DNA from: Capitella teleta
Taxonomy: Eukaryota > Annelida > Polychaeta > Capitellidae
Direction: 5' to 3'
NCBI GenBank assembly: GCA_000328365.1
Contig: KB308622.1
Span: 67,599 to 131,598, forward strand
Length of the DNA stretch: 64,000 nucleotides
Each line of letters starts with the position of its first letter. Position 1 is the first letter of the stretch. Below are positions 1 to 12,540 of this stretch, one piece after another. A model generated the notes under the pieces. The model saw only the letters and a program-made list of their open reading frames with translations. It had not been told where the DNA came from and searched no databases. A program made the translations under genes and the position numbers.

Positions 1-1449
1 TATTCTATCAACTGAAATCGCCTGTGTATCCTTCCACTTATGACCTATAAAGTGATTCAACAAGATATGGAGAACAGAACCTTAGTTTTATTACAAATAA
101 ATTAACGAGTGATGCATATACATTTATTCCGGTGATTATATAATGAGATTCAATAGCCGTACAGCACACTGCTTGGCATCGTTCAACTTCTATAATCTGT
201 CCGCTGTCCTTGGCTGAGCCATCTGAGAAATGAGAAATGAGCAGTTGATGCCATACATAAGTGATATACAACATAATTATCAGAAATATAATTAATGCAA
301 CAAGATAGCTTGCAAAATCTACTAAAAAAAAGTTGAGTTAAAAAAAGTCTTGCATAAGACATTAAATTTTAATACATTGTATAGTCTAAAATACTTCCCA
401 GCATTGAGAATACAAACGAATGAATACATGTAATACAATTAGTACATGTGCATATTGATGACCTCTTAAGGCACTCTAGCTGTACGTATTATTTTCAAAC
501 AAATGTAAATTGTATTCAATATTCAAACATACATGTATCAATATATATATCTTACCTTACTCTTCCTCGCTGTGGGGTGTTATCAATGAAAACAAAATAA
601 AATAAAAAGAACATGTCCAACAAAGCACTTGAAAGCAATGAAAACAGAAACATTTTTGAATATCAAAAAGCACCTGCTGCTTCACTTTGATTGGGAGAAA
701 TTGTCTGCGGTTTGATGGCTCCCTCTGGCTGATCGTCATCATGTTTCCTAAGCATAGCGTAATATGTGAATGATTATGAAATGGTGCACACAAAAAAGAT
801 GCCCCTCAAATGATAATTGATAATCATTAACAGCGCATCTGGAACTGAGATTATACACTGCGTACAGTTTTTACATGCAGTACACGTGATCGAGGGTCAC
901 TGTGACTGGGAGAGTACGTCACTGTACATGCATGTATTGGGCACGGTGAAATATTGAAAATGTTATGTGAGTGCCAAAGATTGTCAATTCAATTTCAAGT
1001 TTGAATGAATGAATCATCTGAGAATGTGAGATACATGTATACTAGTATATGCTGATCAAGTAAACTGGTCAGTGACTGACTGAATGAGTAAATGCATTGA
1101 TTCAGAGTGAAACAGTATCATTAGACTGCTCAGTTACCGTGAAGTAGGAAGAGGCCACAAAAGAGGGGGCGGGGGCCCTGGGCGAATGCCCCCCTCTTCA
1201 ATGTAGGAGTAGGTTGGTCATGCAGTATCGTGAGTAATAGCACAGATAAATCTGGCGAGGTCTGTATACCTCATGGCGTCTCGCTTTAGTCAGTAGTGTA
1301 GTATCATAATACTAGTGTCATTCATTGTATCATGTATGATGTATGTCAGCTACGTGAGTATGTCCACTGTTCACATACAGTGGCAGTGTAATTGTGGGAT
1401 ATATGCAAGTATCTTAGTTGTTACTGTTGTCAGTTTTATTTTAGGTTAC
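1..1449. other. Mostly non-coding 5' end of window
   Basis: AT-rich DNA with no recognisable domain. A G/C-rich self-complementary patch near 1163-1197 (a GAGGGGGC arm facing a GCCCCCCTC arm) looks like a repeat end. The only coding hint is the candidate minus-strand exon at 674-747, listed separately with its partner at 1450-1579. Confidence 0.5.
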
Positions 1450-1579
1450 CTCTTTTGACTGAAGAATTAGGTGATGCTACTCTGAGGGAGTGGGGGCAGA
1501 CATCAAATTTATCCCCAAATCGAAAGCGCCTCTGTGGTGTTTGCGTTATGATTCTTAGATATTTGCCTTCTCGAGAGAA
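674..1579 (-). CDS. Possible internal exons of an unidentified minus-strand gene
   Basis: Two minus-strand blocks look like exons. Block 1579-1450 (130 nt) follows a pyrimidine-rich CAG and ends before GTAACC; it is open and reads FSREGKYLRIITQTPQRR and so on. Block 747-674 (74 nt) follows TTAG and ends before GTGCTT. The first ends in phase 1 and the second needs two bases, so the join stays open and gives NMMTISQREPSNRRQF then PIKVKQQ. The family is not recognised; the first block faintly recalls the start of a Rel-type DNA-binding domain but lacks its following motif. No start or stop exon was found; further exons could lie below 280 or beyond the gap at 1784. It may be chance. Confidence 0.25.
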
Positions 1580-1727
1580 CTGAGGGGAGAAGGACAAAGG
1601 CAGTGTAGCATATAGTATCATTATATGGGACTATCATACAATATATTGCGTACATACGAATACCAAAATAATGACTGATTTCGTTAAATGGCTGTGATTT
1701 TTTTTTTTTTTTCTGTATATACAAATT

Positions 1728-1862
1728 TTTGGGGGGGCCAAAATATACTCAGGCCCCCCCACTCCTAGACGTGGGGGGGGGCTNNNNNNNNNNNNNNNNN
1801 NNNNNNNNNNNNNNNNNNNNNNNNNNNNNNNNNCCCCCGGCACCTCCGGTTCCTACGCCACT
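1728..1862. repeat. G/C-homopolymer-rich repeat end around an assembly gap
   Basis: Runs of G and C flank 50 N (1784-1833). The right side ends in CTACGCCACTG, whose reverse complement CAGTGGCGTAG is a familiar kind of DNA-transposon terminus. No matching opposite end is visible, so the family is not assigned. The G runs could explain why the assembly broke here. Confidence 0.35.
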
Positions 1863-3170
1863 GCAAGTAATTCAACCTGTGAAGGGGAAATTGATAATTG
1901 TTTACGATTGAGAATTCTATATAGAGAATATATAATTATTTCTTCCTCATCTCATTTCTTGTGGCAGCAAGGTATTTGCCGGTTTCATCATAATTCGATA
2001 GCACCGCAAGTCTTTAAACACAGTGGCTAAGTGTCGTAAAAATAAGGTGCATGATATGAGATTGATGTAAAAGATGAGAGATGAATGTAAAACAACAAAT
2101 TTGTCGGTGGAAGACAGAAATTTGTTAAACACAACTTCTTCAACACGGCTTAACAGTCCGCAGAGAAATATTGTACACCTGTAGAGAAATTATTTCCTTT
2201 TTTGTTTCTAAATCACATAATAAATTATGCTGCATTTCCACTCTCTGAAGTTGAAATCACGTCTTTGGTGCTTGCTTAAATATAGGTAGCCTACATGTAA
2301 CATGGACAGTTAAATGATAATAAATGACTATGAAATTCTATAAATCATGACGATATTTCCTGCCAAATCTCTCAAAAGAAATGCGGCTGAGAGATAGATT
2401 TTTAGCGGCAACTGAGTCAACAGTTTTTCAGCGGATCAGTAAAAATCCGACGGCGGCAGCGGCTCAGATAATTTTCGGCTGGCTGGTCGGCTTTTCCCGG
2501 CTGGCTTCGGGGTCTAAGATCAATTACGTGTTTTTCTTAGAAAGACTGGATACGGATGCTACATCAGCAGCCGATTCCATGGCTATGATGACAATGCATG
2601 AATAGTGAACGATAGACGCACACGACTTCGCTATTTCAATTTAATATGTAATGAATTATAAGACGTTAAGTGAAGAGGAAAGGTAGCTGACATACTACAG
2701 CGAGCCCAATGGAGGTATACAGACCTCGCCCGAGAATCTGTGCAAGAGGAAAGGTATCTTATTATCGCCCACAAGAAGTGACAACTTGTCATATACGAAC
2801 ACGAGCAACGATTACTGCTCAGCGCTATATGCCATAGCAATAACACGAATTCACATCATTGTGGAATTCATATGTGTGCAATCAGACAATAAACGACTGT
2901 CTATAAGCAATTCACCTTAAACCCAAATCGTCAACAAAATCAATGGCAGCTAGTAGAACGTGACCATGGGCGCAGCCATGTTGACCGGAGAATCATGGGA
3001 TACCTCATGACTGCCAAACAAAATAAAAATATACTAAACTACCCCTATTTATGTATAATTAACATGCTGAATCCCTGAATTTACTAAATTTAATAAATAT
3101 TTTCACAGAATTTTATTGATTACCTGTCTCTAATTGTGAATGGCTCACCTTGTTGCCTTGACAGCAAAAC
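1863..3170. other. Intergenic, nothing recognised
   Basis: Short open frames (for example 2381-2605) have no recognisable motif and no supporting splice context. The last part leads into the cyclin B promoter. Confidence 0.5.
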
Positions 3171-3178
3171 AAAATCGA

Positions 3179-3237
3179 CCAATCAGAGCGCTGAAACGGA
3201 CATGCCAACCAATCATAAAAGCGCGCCTGCGTTTGAA
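3179..3237 (+). promoter_or_regulatory. CCAAT/CCAAT/CHR cell-cycle promoter of cyclin B
   Basis: Two CCAAT boxes (3179-3183 and 3209-3213, 30 bp apart) are followed by GCGCGCCTGCG and then TTTGAA at 3232-3237, about 130 bp upstream of the cyclin B start codon. Paired NF-Y CCAAT boxes with a nearby downstream CHR element (TTTGAA) are the known layout of vertebrate G2/M promoters such as cyclin B and CDK1, bound by NF-Y and the DREAM/MuvB complexes. The motifs are seen; their function here is inferred. Confidence 0.6.
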
Positions 3238-3369
3238 TTTCAATCTCATTTCGCATCAGAACCTGTTCAGGCAACAGTCTTCTTCGCTAGCAACAACACT
3301 CCACTCTGGAAGAAATCCCATTTTCTTTGCTGCAAATTCTCGTGAACCCTGAGATAGTATAGCAAAGCA

Positions 3370-5145
3370 ATGGCTACTACCAGACACGCCACTGTGAGTT
3401 TTATTTTTACCCCGATAATTTATATTACTTTTTCTTTTCTTGTGAGTGAGATTTAAAACTTATTCAGTTTGTGGTATTTAAACTTCTGACATGGCATGTT
3501 TGTCCGTTGAATGCTACCTGTTCCTGGCATTTACAAATTTTAAAATTTCGAGCGACCGGATCGATATAGCTTGCCGCACTCTCGTGTGGGTGACTATGCA
3601 GCAATTGAATCCGATTAAAATTATTCATATTGCGTTTAAAGTGTTATCAGTTATGTCACTTAAGTTGGACACTTGGCCTCGCTGTGTGATTCACTGGACT
3701 TTTCACCCTTGAGTTTGAATGACTTAATTTAACTTTTTGTTTATTAACCGCTTAACCCGGCTAAGGGCTGATTTATTATTTTATTTCTTTCAGCGTTCTT
3801 CAAATCTCCTTGGAGGTCATTTGGATGAGAATTCAGACAGCCACTTGGCTGGGAAAAACATGATAGGCAAGAATCATCGTGCCCTCTCCACAAGAGGGGT
3901 CATGGGCACCAGAAATGTTGAGCAGCCTCAAGTGCTTCCTGGCAAGGTTCTTCTTCCCTCTTCTTAGTCGTATTTTCTTTAAACTTTGTTCTCTCCAAGG
4001 GCGATGCCATCCTCACCAAGCCAACCCTTCGCCCCGGTCTACGCTCAACTGTCAACGCAAAAAAACCCGTGGCTAGCCGTCAACCCATGAAGCCCCAGGC
4101 TCCACCGAAAGAGCCGGAACCTGTGAAGGCCCCCAGCCCCACACCAATGGACATCAGTGTCACGTCTGAGGCGGATGAGGCGTTCTCTCGAAAGATGCTC
4201 AATGTGGAAGATATTGACAAGGACGATGGCGACAACCCTCAGCTGGTTAGCGAGTACGTCCAGGACATCTACAAGTACATGCACTCTCTGGAGGTCAGGA
4301 TGCCCGTGCGTGACCATTACCTGAAGGGGTCGGAATTGAATGGCCGTATGAGGGGCATTCTGGTCGATTGGTTAGTGCAGGTGCACTTGAGGTTTCATCT
4401 GCTCCCTGAGACACTGTACCTCACCGTCGCTATCATCGATCGCTTCCTCCAGGTAGATACTCCGCTGACGCTCCTGATTCTTCTTTCATTCATTCTTCAC
4501 ATAGGTTGAAGCTGTGCCCAAGACCAAACTGCAGCTTGTTGGCGTCACTTCTATGCTGATTGCCTCTAAATACGAGGAGATGTATGCCCCAGAGGTCAAC
4601 GACTTTGTGTACATCACTGACAAGGCGTACACTCGCTCGGACATCATCCGCATGGAGATCGTTATCCTGAAGGCGCTCGACTTTGAGTTGGGGCGTCCGC
4701 TTCCCCTGCACTTCCTCCGACGCAACTCCAAGGCAGGCGAAGTCGATGCTGACAAGCACACCCTGGCTAAGTACCTCATGGAGCTGTGCCTGGTGGACTA
4801 CGAGTGCGTTCACCATCGTCCTTCGCTCATTGCTGCGGCAGCTCTCTGCCTCTCCATCCGTCTTCTGGATTCTGCTCAATGGGTAACAATAAGAGGCTTT
4901 TTATTTATTCATTATGTTGTAAACTAATAATTTTCCAGACCGATACTTTAGAATACTACAGCACTTACAGACAAGATCAGTTGGACCCAGTCATTCACCG
5001 AATGTCTCACTTGGTCATGTGCGCTGGCAGCGGTAAAACGACCGCCATCAAGACAAAGTACTCCAGTCAGAAGTTCATGCGCATCAGCACTTTGGCTGAG
5101 TTGAGTGGACCTGTGATTGAGCAATTGGCAAGCAAGGCTCATTAA
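3370..5145 (+). CDS. CCNB: G2/mitotic-specific cyclin B
   Basis: Cyclin B activates CDK1 for mitotic entry and is destroyed by the APC/C. Five phase-0 exons, 3370-3393, 3794-3946, 4000-4452, 4505-4882 and 4939-5145, give 404 aa ending at TAA. Three introns are only 52-56 nt. The N-terminal region carries a destruction-box-like RGVMGTRN (about residue 44). The cyclin-box hallmark [16 protein letters not shown] is in exon 3, with [13 protein letters not shown] at its end, and exon 4 has [14 protein letters not shown] and ITDKAYTR. The C-terminal cyclin fold runs to ASKAH. The start is the first ATG after the CCAAT/CHR promoter and encodes MATTRHAT, typical of B cyclins. AATAAA lies at 5372-5377. 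Length and motifs fit B-type rather than A-type cyclin. Confidence 0.95.
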
Positions 5146-5399
5146 TTGAAACAGTGAACTTGAAAAGACTGATGATAGGACTCCTTTATTTTTTTGTAAT
5201 TTTTTTTTTTTCCCTCGATTTTAACCTGAAAGATATCACTGCCACTTTTCTTGCATGTCTGACTGGGTGTGATGTATTTATATGTGAATGATTTTTAACC
5301 TCTTCTTGCAGCATCACCTTTATGCATGTCTTCTTTTTCTTAGGATGGATTTATCTGCAGATGTGTCTTGAAATAAAGGAGTTTATATTTTTCTCAATA

Positions 5400-7830
5400 T
5401 TTTTAGCCTTTAGTCTTGCTTGTGATGCTTGCTTTTTGGGGTCTGAGTCGTTCTTGATCAGATGCAAATCTGGTGAAATCTCGTGGCCTTATTAAAAGAC
5501 TTTTGGGGCGCTCATGTGTCCAGTGGGCGATCGACGCTCTGGCAAAATCGAGGGTATGGCTGAGCGACATTTCGCAGGCTAGTTTAGCGCTTCTTGCACG
5601 CTGCCTTCTTATCTGAAACTCTCCTCGGGAAATAACCCAGGCCTGACATACTGCTTTGATTACTAGTAAACTAAGTGTTCACAAAGCCACTGTAAAATCG
5701 AGATTTGGATACCTTTCCTGTGAAGAATTAAATTGCATGTAAAGTGGTGACCTTTTCATTGAAGGATATTGGCTTGACTGAAAAATAGTTAGCGGTTACA
5801 GGAATCTGTTAAATTTCAATGAGCGTTTAAACTTCATAGTGTACGTATAGGCTTTCTTGTAACATGTCATTCATGAGGTTACCTTTCTCTCCCGCCTTTA
5901 TTAGTTTTCAAATTTCTCGGCAGCTGCTTCTGTTTCACAAGATTCAATCGCTTTCAACTTGTTCAATTAAATTGCTGTCATCCGTAGTTTTTTGGGATTT
6001 TCTAATTTTTCCACTCTGCTTTACGTTATACGCTTGAACTTGCGTCAGTTCAATATGCGTCGAGTTCACAGTTGAGGCAATCAGCTGCTACATGTATATA
6101 TTATACTGGGCATCTATATTTTGTGTCAAATATGAAGAACATTTGGTTACATGTAATACGCTTCACCTATGTGAATCACTTGCTTGTGCCTTGGGATATG
6201 CCTTTCAGTGATGATTGAATACACTGAGGCGGAAAGTTAAGTAACGATCGAGATCCATGTGTTTTGTGTGGATCTCTTAAATTAAGTCCCGTCACAGATC
6301 ACTGGGGAATCTGGCAGCCGCTAAAAGATTCGAATAAACAGAATAAATGTTATTTTGTCTATTATTTTGTGCTATGGCCATTGGCTACATACTAGTACAT
6401 TTGTTCCTGTCTTCATTTTTTCACATCCTGTAGTCAGATTTTCGATTTTCTGCCCTTTTACTAACTCATTCTGCATTTTGGGTTCTCAGAAATGCTCAAA
6501 TGCCCGATTTTGGCATCCTGATATGAAATTTTTCCAGGGGGGCCATGCCCCCGGACCCCCCTAGCTTCGGGTGCCCTCGGCACCTTTTTACAGGTGCAAA
6601 ATCTTTTCAGCTTAAAAGTAAATCACACGCCTGTAAAATGCCACTAATTTATTTTGGGGGTTGTAACTGGGTCACATAATGTTCATATAGTGCAGACAAA
6701 AATAGGTTCAATGATTAAGAGTAAATTCTGATAAACATTTTGCCCCTCAAAATTTTGCATACATTGCTGTCGTGATTGACAGCAAAAATTTTGTGTGAAT
6801 TTTCATCAGCCAATCACTCCCAATAACATACATACGTGCGACCGCGAACTTTCAATGCGCAAAAATTTTCCCATGGGCGAGAATACATTAATTAGCATTC
6901 AGAAATTAGCATTCAGACACAGAAAAACCAAATACAGTAGGTAGTGTTTAAATTTTAATCGACAGTAAACTTGATGAACGTCATGGAAATAACATTATAT
7001 TATGTAACAAACTTGAGCCTTATTCGTCTCTCACGTAGTATTCTAGTATCCCATTCTTAGTACTCAAAGGTCACTGAGAGCAAGGGGAGGTAGTGTTGGT
7101 GAACTGAATATCTGAGAAAAATATTGTAGCCACGTTCAGCGGTTGACAATGGACCATTTTTGAGACACACACAAAAAAAACAGAAAATTGAAAATTCTCC
7201 TGTTAAACATAATAACAGTAATTAACAGAATATTGATAAATTGTAATTTTACTCTCAACAGTTTAACTTTGTTAATATTTATTAATTAATTCGATACTAA
7301 ACTATCATATCACAAGTTGTCAGCCATTTTTGTGAAATGCCTCAAACAGAACCTTCATTTCAAAAAAAAAAAAATTATCTTGAAAGAGTACTTAGCAGTA
7401 AAACGAAAGCAAGAGACTAAGTTAATAGGGATTAATATTTAAAAACAAAAATTTCTTCTGCAAGAGAGACAGTTAAATAAGTCATATATACTGAATCCTA
7501 AAAGCAAATATAAAAAATTGAAAGAAACAGTCATGAGATGAACAAAATCAATGACAAGGTACTTGTACAAAATCAATAGGGAACTTCACACAACTGACAA
7601 AAAAAAACTGAAGAAATAAAATTAACTATAAATTTTGAGAAATGAAAAAGCTGAAAAGAAAAAAAACTGATTCGCTTACAGAGTCAAAGCATTTAGAATA
7701 ACAGCTGAACAGAAACAAAAAATAAGATATCCACCTGAGCAAAAATTTAAAGAGTTTAATCACACACATAAAAGGAGCCAGCCTCAAGTGAAGACTTGAG
7801 TTAACAGTCTATCGTCAGTTCCTTGTAAAA
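5400..7830. other. Intergenic, AT-rich; one G/C repeat patch
   Basis: No gene recognised. At 6535-6590 a patch of G and C runs (GGGGGGCCATGCCCCC, then a short GGTGCC..GGCACC stem) resembles the end of a dispersed repeat. Sequence just below 7837 is the 3' flank of the DCAF12-like gene; TTTAAT near 7755 gives ATTAAA on the minus strand as a possible poly(A) signal. Confidence 0.5.
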
Positions 7831-7836
7831 GAACAA

Positions 7837-9567
7837 TTATTGCCACAGTCCACCATAATTCCCCCACAATCCCACAGGAAGAGGTCCCCCGGCCGAGAAC
7901 ATCCTCGTTCCCGAAGGATCAAAGCAGTGAGTGTAAACAGCGTTTGGATAATCCGTATCATGAAAAATCTCTCGGTAAACATCGTCATGAAGCTAAAGAG
8001 AGAAACCTTAATGTTAATTTGTAAATATGAGTATAATTATGAAGCGTACCAGCCATCCATCGCCCATCGACAGCGAGCAAGGGTGGCCGCATCCAAGTTC
8101 CAGGAGTCGACCAGCTCTCATGTCGTAGAAGTGGACAAATCCATTGCCAGTACCAATGCTGAGAATGTCATCAATGAAATTAAGCGAACGAATACCTGGA
8201 GCGTAACAGAGGGTGATTAATTCAAATGAGTCAAGGGGCATGTACTGTACCACACGGAGACTGGCGGAGAGAGATGTAAATAGGACTCTTCAGACACAGG
8301 GGGTCGATGATGGTCACATCGGAGAGTGACCCTATTGCGTACACGTTACGTAATTTATTAGCTGCCAGACAAACATTTTCACGATGAAGTTTCAACTTGC
8401 GATAAATTTTCTGCAAAATAAAATAATGGTTACCGAAAAGGATTTGGAGCGATCGTATAACCAGAAAATCTGTGGCACACAAATAAATTGAATCATATCC
8501 CTACTAACTAAATATCCAGTCAATAATAAAGTTCTGAAAAAGTAAAAAATAATAATAGTAAAAAAAAGAGGAGTTTACCTGAGTAAATGTATTCGCGTCC
8601 CATAAATGTAAATAGGCGTTCATGGAGAGAGCCGCTAACTCCTGCAAAAATAACAAGCAATCACGCTGATTGAAACTGCGTGATAAAAACACACACCGTT
8701 CGATCGGAGGAGTAAGCCAAGGCCCGGATCCGCTGGGCCTCCTTGCATTCCTTCGTAACGACCGGCTTACAAAACGAATGCTGAGGAACGTACAGCTGAT
8801 CTTCCTCCAAATGTTTATGCAGCGAGGAAGAGGGAGGTGCTTTAGAGACATCGTCCTCATCAAATTTCCACAAAATCAGTTTAGAGTCTCGTGACCCAGA
8901 GACTAAGAACTCATCATCAACCCACTTGCAATCAAAAACCCAATCCTGATGACCGGCCTACAAGGATAAACTTAATCAAACAGAAGAACTAAATATCAAA
9001 CGCGCACTTCTCCAACTGCTAATGGATCGAAGGTAGGCAGTTTGTATACAGCAACATCGTTAACATTAACGCCCCCGGTTGCTAATAAGCGTCCAGAGGG
9101 GTTGATATCAATGCAGTGGATTCCACATGGACTCTCAGCAGGGTTGCTGTTGGAGGAACTGTCGAGCGAAGGAATTTGGCGCATCTGTTTTGTTCGAACG
9201 TCCACCACAAATAGCTTTAAAATCAAACAGCAGAATTTCAATGAGATGGAACACAATTGAGAATCAAACTGACCTTATTGCACTTAGAACCAAACGCCAC
9301 AAAGCCCTCATTCAGCCAGCGTGACGCAAACACTTTGTTAATTTCCCCAAGCTTCAACTCGTGTTCCTTCATTAATCCAGGGAGGCGGCATGAGACCTCA
9401 CTGGTCACTCTGACAGTGGGTAATGTAGGAACGATGTGGAGTTGACGGTAGAATGAGAATTTGAACAGCGTCATGGAAGCTTTGTCTTGGGCAGATTGCG
9501 ATGACTGATGAGATCTTCGGTGTAAACGTTTGTGGCCACGTTGTGGCACTGTCTTCACCAGAGCCAT
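7837..9567 (-). CDS. DCAF12: DDB1- and CUL4-associated factor 12 (WD40)
   Basis: DCAF12 is a substrate receptor of CUL4-DDB1 ubiquitin ligase, known to recognise C-terminal di-Glu degrons. Exons on the minus strand: 9567-9274, 9214-9008, 8957-8697, 8641-8579, 8410-8251, 8195-8050 and 8007-7837, about 433 aa. The family signatures occur in order: KLGEINKVFASRWLNEGF, SKCNK-LFVVD, GIHCIDINPSGRLLATGG, AGHQDWVFDCKWV, HRENVCLA, GIRSLNFIDDILSIGTG, DTDYPNAVYTHCFDPSGT and a NYGGLWQ end. The start is the ATG at 9567, giving a short basic tail (KRLHRR) as in the family. The obvious last acceptor at 7993 breaks frame by one base. An acceptor 14 nt upstream keeps frame and leaves a 42-nt intron; an assembly indel is the alternative. 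Confidence 0.92.
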
Positions 9568-9639
9568 TTCAACACATTGCTCTGAAAAGATGACGATTGT
9601 AATTACAATAATGTGAACTGAATACAGATCAGAACACAT

Positions 9640-12540
9640 CCAGTGGGCGCTCTTGTGGGAAAACTAGGTTCAATTGTAACCAAGACGTACAGTAGCCCAA
9701 GACGTTAATGTCGTTCCGATAGTAACGTGCACTTAGTGCTACAGTGTACACTTTCAACAAACATAATTTGGAAATGTACAAACTTAGTAACTTAATGAGG
9801 CGCAAGTCAGTTCATAGCAATTATTGTTCTATAGAAAGTTTGAAATAATTCAAGTCGCTAGATCGCCAAGTAGGGGGCCTACATGTACTAGTCTATATTA
9901 ACTGTTCAATTTCAAACATGGTTCAAGGTCAAGAAAGTGATGAAATTCAGTGCTGTTTGTGGTTCACACGAAAACTGCAATAGACAAAGCGGTCACGTGT
10001 AATGGTGTTGAAAAATAGGCACTAAAGTCAACAATGCGTGGTTACGTCACTTTTGCGTGATGATTGAAGAGATTCAAGGACATAGAATTGTGTTTATTTA
10101 AAACAAATCAGAATTAGCGCATTGTGGACATAATGTAATCTTGTAATTGACATCGCTCAGCTTCAGTGAGCAGCGTTTGTGTGCGAAATGGCTGTGTGCT
10201 ACGCTCACTGTGTGCTCGAAACGAACACTTCCGATTTTACACTATCCATGTAGAAACACGGATCACGGATACTACTGAACTCCCCCAATATCCGTGCTTT
10301 CACGGATATCGGACACGGATATCCGCCCAGCCCTAGCTCTGAAATATAGTCGATCTGATATAGAAAAGTTTATACAGTAGCGGAGTATAATATAGACTCC
10401 GCTACTTTTAGGGAGCTAATCTTAATCTATGCTGATACTCAACTCCCCAAGCCGTAGCGTAGTCTATAATACACGATTAGTGTAGGAACGGCTCCGCTAC
10501 CCCTGGGGAGCTAGCTGATACTATGCGAATAGCTCAACAGTGAATGACAGTGCATGAAATGGTATATACTATTATACAATATGAATATGTACTTAACTTC
10601 TTGTAAATTTAATATGAAGCATTAGTCAACATATTCTGCATCGTTTTATAAGTATAACATGAGATTCTAGACACAAAAAAGTAGTAATTGTTTGGGGTTT
10701 TTTTATAAAAATAAAAATCAACACTTGCACACGGTGAGTGTGACTACGGGGGGTCTACGGTAACACTCAACTGTCGACACTACGAGAACGAACGATAAAA
10801 AAATCGATATGTTAGTTGATAATTAGTTCGAATCGCCTCAGGTGTGGTCGAAATTTACTCGAGCCTTAGATTTTAGTGTGGGGAACTGAAATATCAACTT
10901 GGGTTCAGCCTGTTAGCCACCCGGAACACTCAGGCGTGCCTTCGCTGCGACATTCCTCGTCGGACCTACGTCTTCCCCCTGGGGAAACGTCTCTGCGTCT
11001 ACGAGAACGACAGCCTTAATATTCAAAGTGGCCTCTGACGAACTCTCAGTCCCATTGAATTAATCACAATCGAGTGTCAGCGCGCATATTTACCTGTAGA
11101 CTGCTCAGATGAAATATTAAAACCGACGAAACAAACGAACGCCAACAATGCTTCAACTAAGGCAATTATATTTTCAAATGCTACGCTTCTATTTGTTTCA
11201 CTGTTATTTACTTCTGCAGAGTTGACTTCCGGTTTCAGAGACTTCCGGTGTGAGGCTTGAATAAGATAGACATCAATGATCTGAAAAACACCGATGAAAC
11301 GAATGCGCTCTCCAAAGATAATCAACTTGCAATGAACACATTTAAGCTCTAAGTCTTAATCTGATATAAGCCGGGAAATTGATTGGCTGAGTGTGGATCA
11401 AAGCAGACAACAGATAGAATGACAGTGAGGAAGACACATAGCTCAAAATTCACCATCAATGAAGGCATGTCTTCTTGAATGTAATGGGAGACTTAAAAAG
11501 CGTGGTTTACTTCATTGATTATAACTGGTTATCATGGTGACTCTCAAAGCTCTCGAAATGGCTGTAAACTACGGAAGTGGCGAGGATGGCATTTTTTAGG
11601 TGAAATGCCCCTTCACCTCCAAAGATGAATCCATCTCCCCTAAAACTGTACCATACTCGGAAGTTATTGGTGGTAAAATTACTGTGAAAAAAATAGTCAT
11701 ATTTATTATTATGAAATTCCGGGAAACATGTTCTGTACCAAACGAAAATATTTCTATTTTATTGTCTGGTCAAAAGTCCCATCGCGATTGCCCCCTAGCG
11801 GCCAAAAGTTTCCCGGTTCGAATCCCCCATTGAAAGAGCTCAATCATCAGCATTCATCATTGCAAAAGCAATGAGTTAAGTGTGGGCCAACTTGCTAAGT
11901 TTCCAGAATGGGCAGGTCCAAGACAGCTGCAGAATACAAAGTTGGTTTCCTAACTCCAACTTGCTTCAAATTCAGGTTGTAATATTCGAGTCCTTTTATA
12001 ACAGTACTGTTCCACAATTTCAAAGCCATATATAGCAGACGATAGATTTTGACAGGTCATGATGGAATTCAAGGGGTAGTATGTGAGTGTTTGTTATTTT
12101 TTGATTCACCAGATGAGTAGGCAAAATTTGAGGTTAGAATAAATATTTAAATAAATCAAAGAAATTCTCAGTGCCATTTTTGGTTACCGCACACCTCAAT
12201 AAGTTTGCAATAATGACTTTCAAAGTGCTCTCTGTTTATTTTGTGATAACGTTTTTTTGTGTTTTTTTTTTCAGGTATGGTTGTGAAATATGATTGTAAT
12301 GAATTTTATATTCTTCACATGAAGTATTATGTAAGTTCCTGTAAGATATTTTTACAGAACTTTTTTCTCAGAACAGTTATTGCTGAGCCTGCATTTGACT
12401 ACATTCCTGTTTTGTTTCAGAGGTTACCTGAGGTCATGTGCCATTCACCAGTTCCAAATCACTAAGGATTTGTCTTGAAAAAGTGTATCTCCTCAGTGCT
12501 TTACTGTCAACTTGGCTTTGAAGTTTGGCTGCCTCTGCAG
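9640..12540. other. Intergenic with small repeats
   Basis: No supported gene. Contains the GTAGCGGAGT hairpin and a 19-mer shared with 49942 (listed separately). GGTTCGAATCCC at about 11814 is B-box-like but no A box or cloverleaf is visible. Poly-T tracts occur near 12260. Confidence 0.5.
10377..10514. repeat. GTAGCGGAGT inverted repeat and shared 19-mer
   Basis: GTAGCGGAGT (10377-10386) and ACTCCGCTAC (10396-10405) form a perfect 10-bp stem with a 9-nt loop. GCTACCCCTGGGGAGCTAG at 10496-10514 recurs exactly at 49942-49960, and a diverged relative (GCTACTTTTAGGGAGCTAA) follows the stem. The pieces look like parts of one small dispersed element. Confidence 0.5.

Noticed and set aside
11790-11840. 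tRNA gene suggested by GGTTCGAATCCC
   Set aside because: No A box or cloverleaf could be drawn; at most a decayed SINE fragment.
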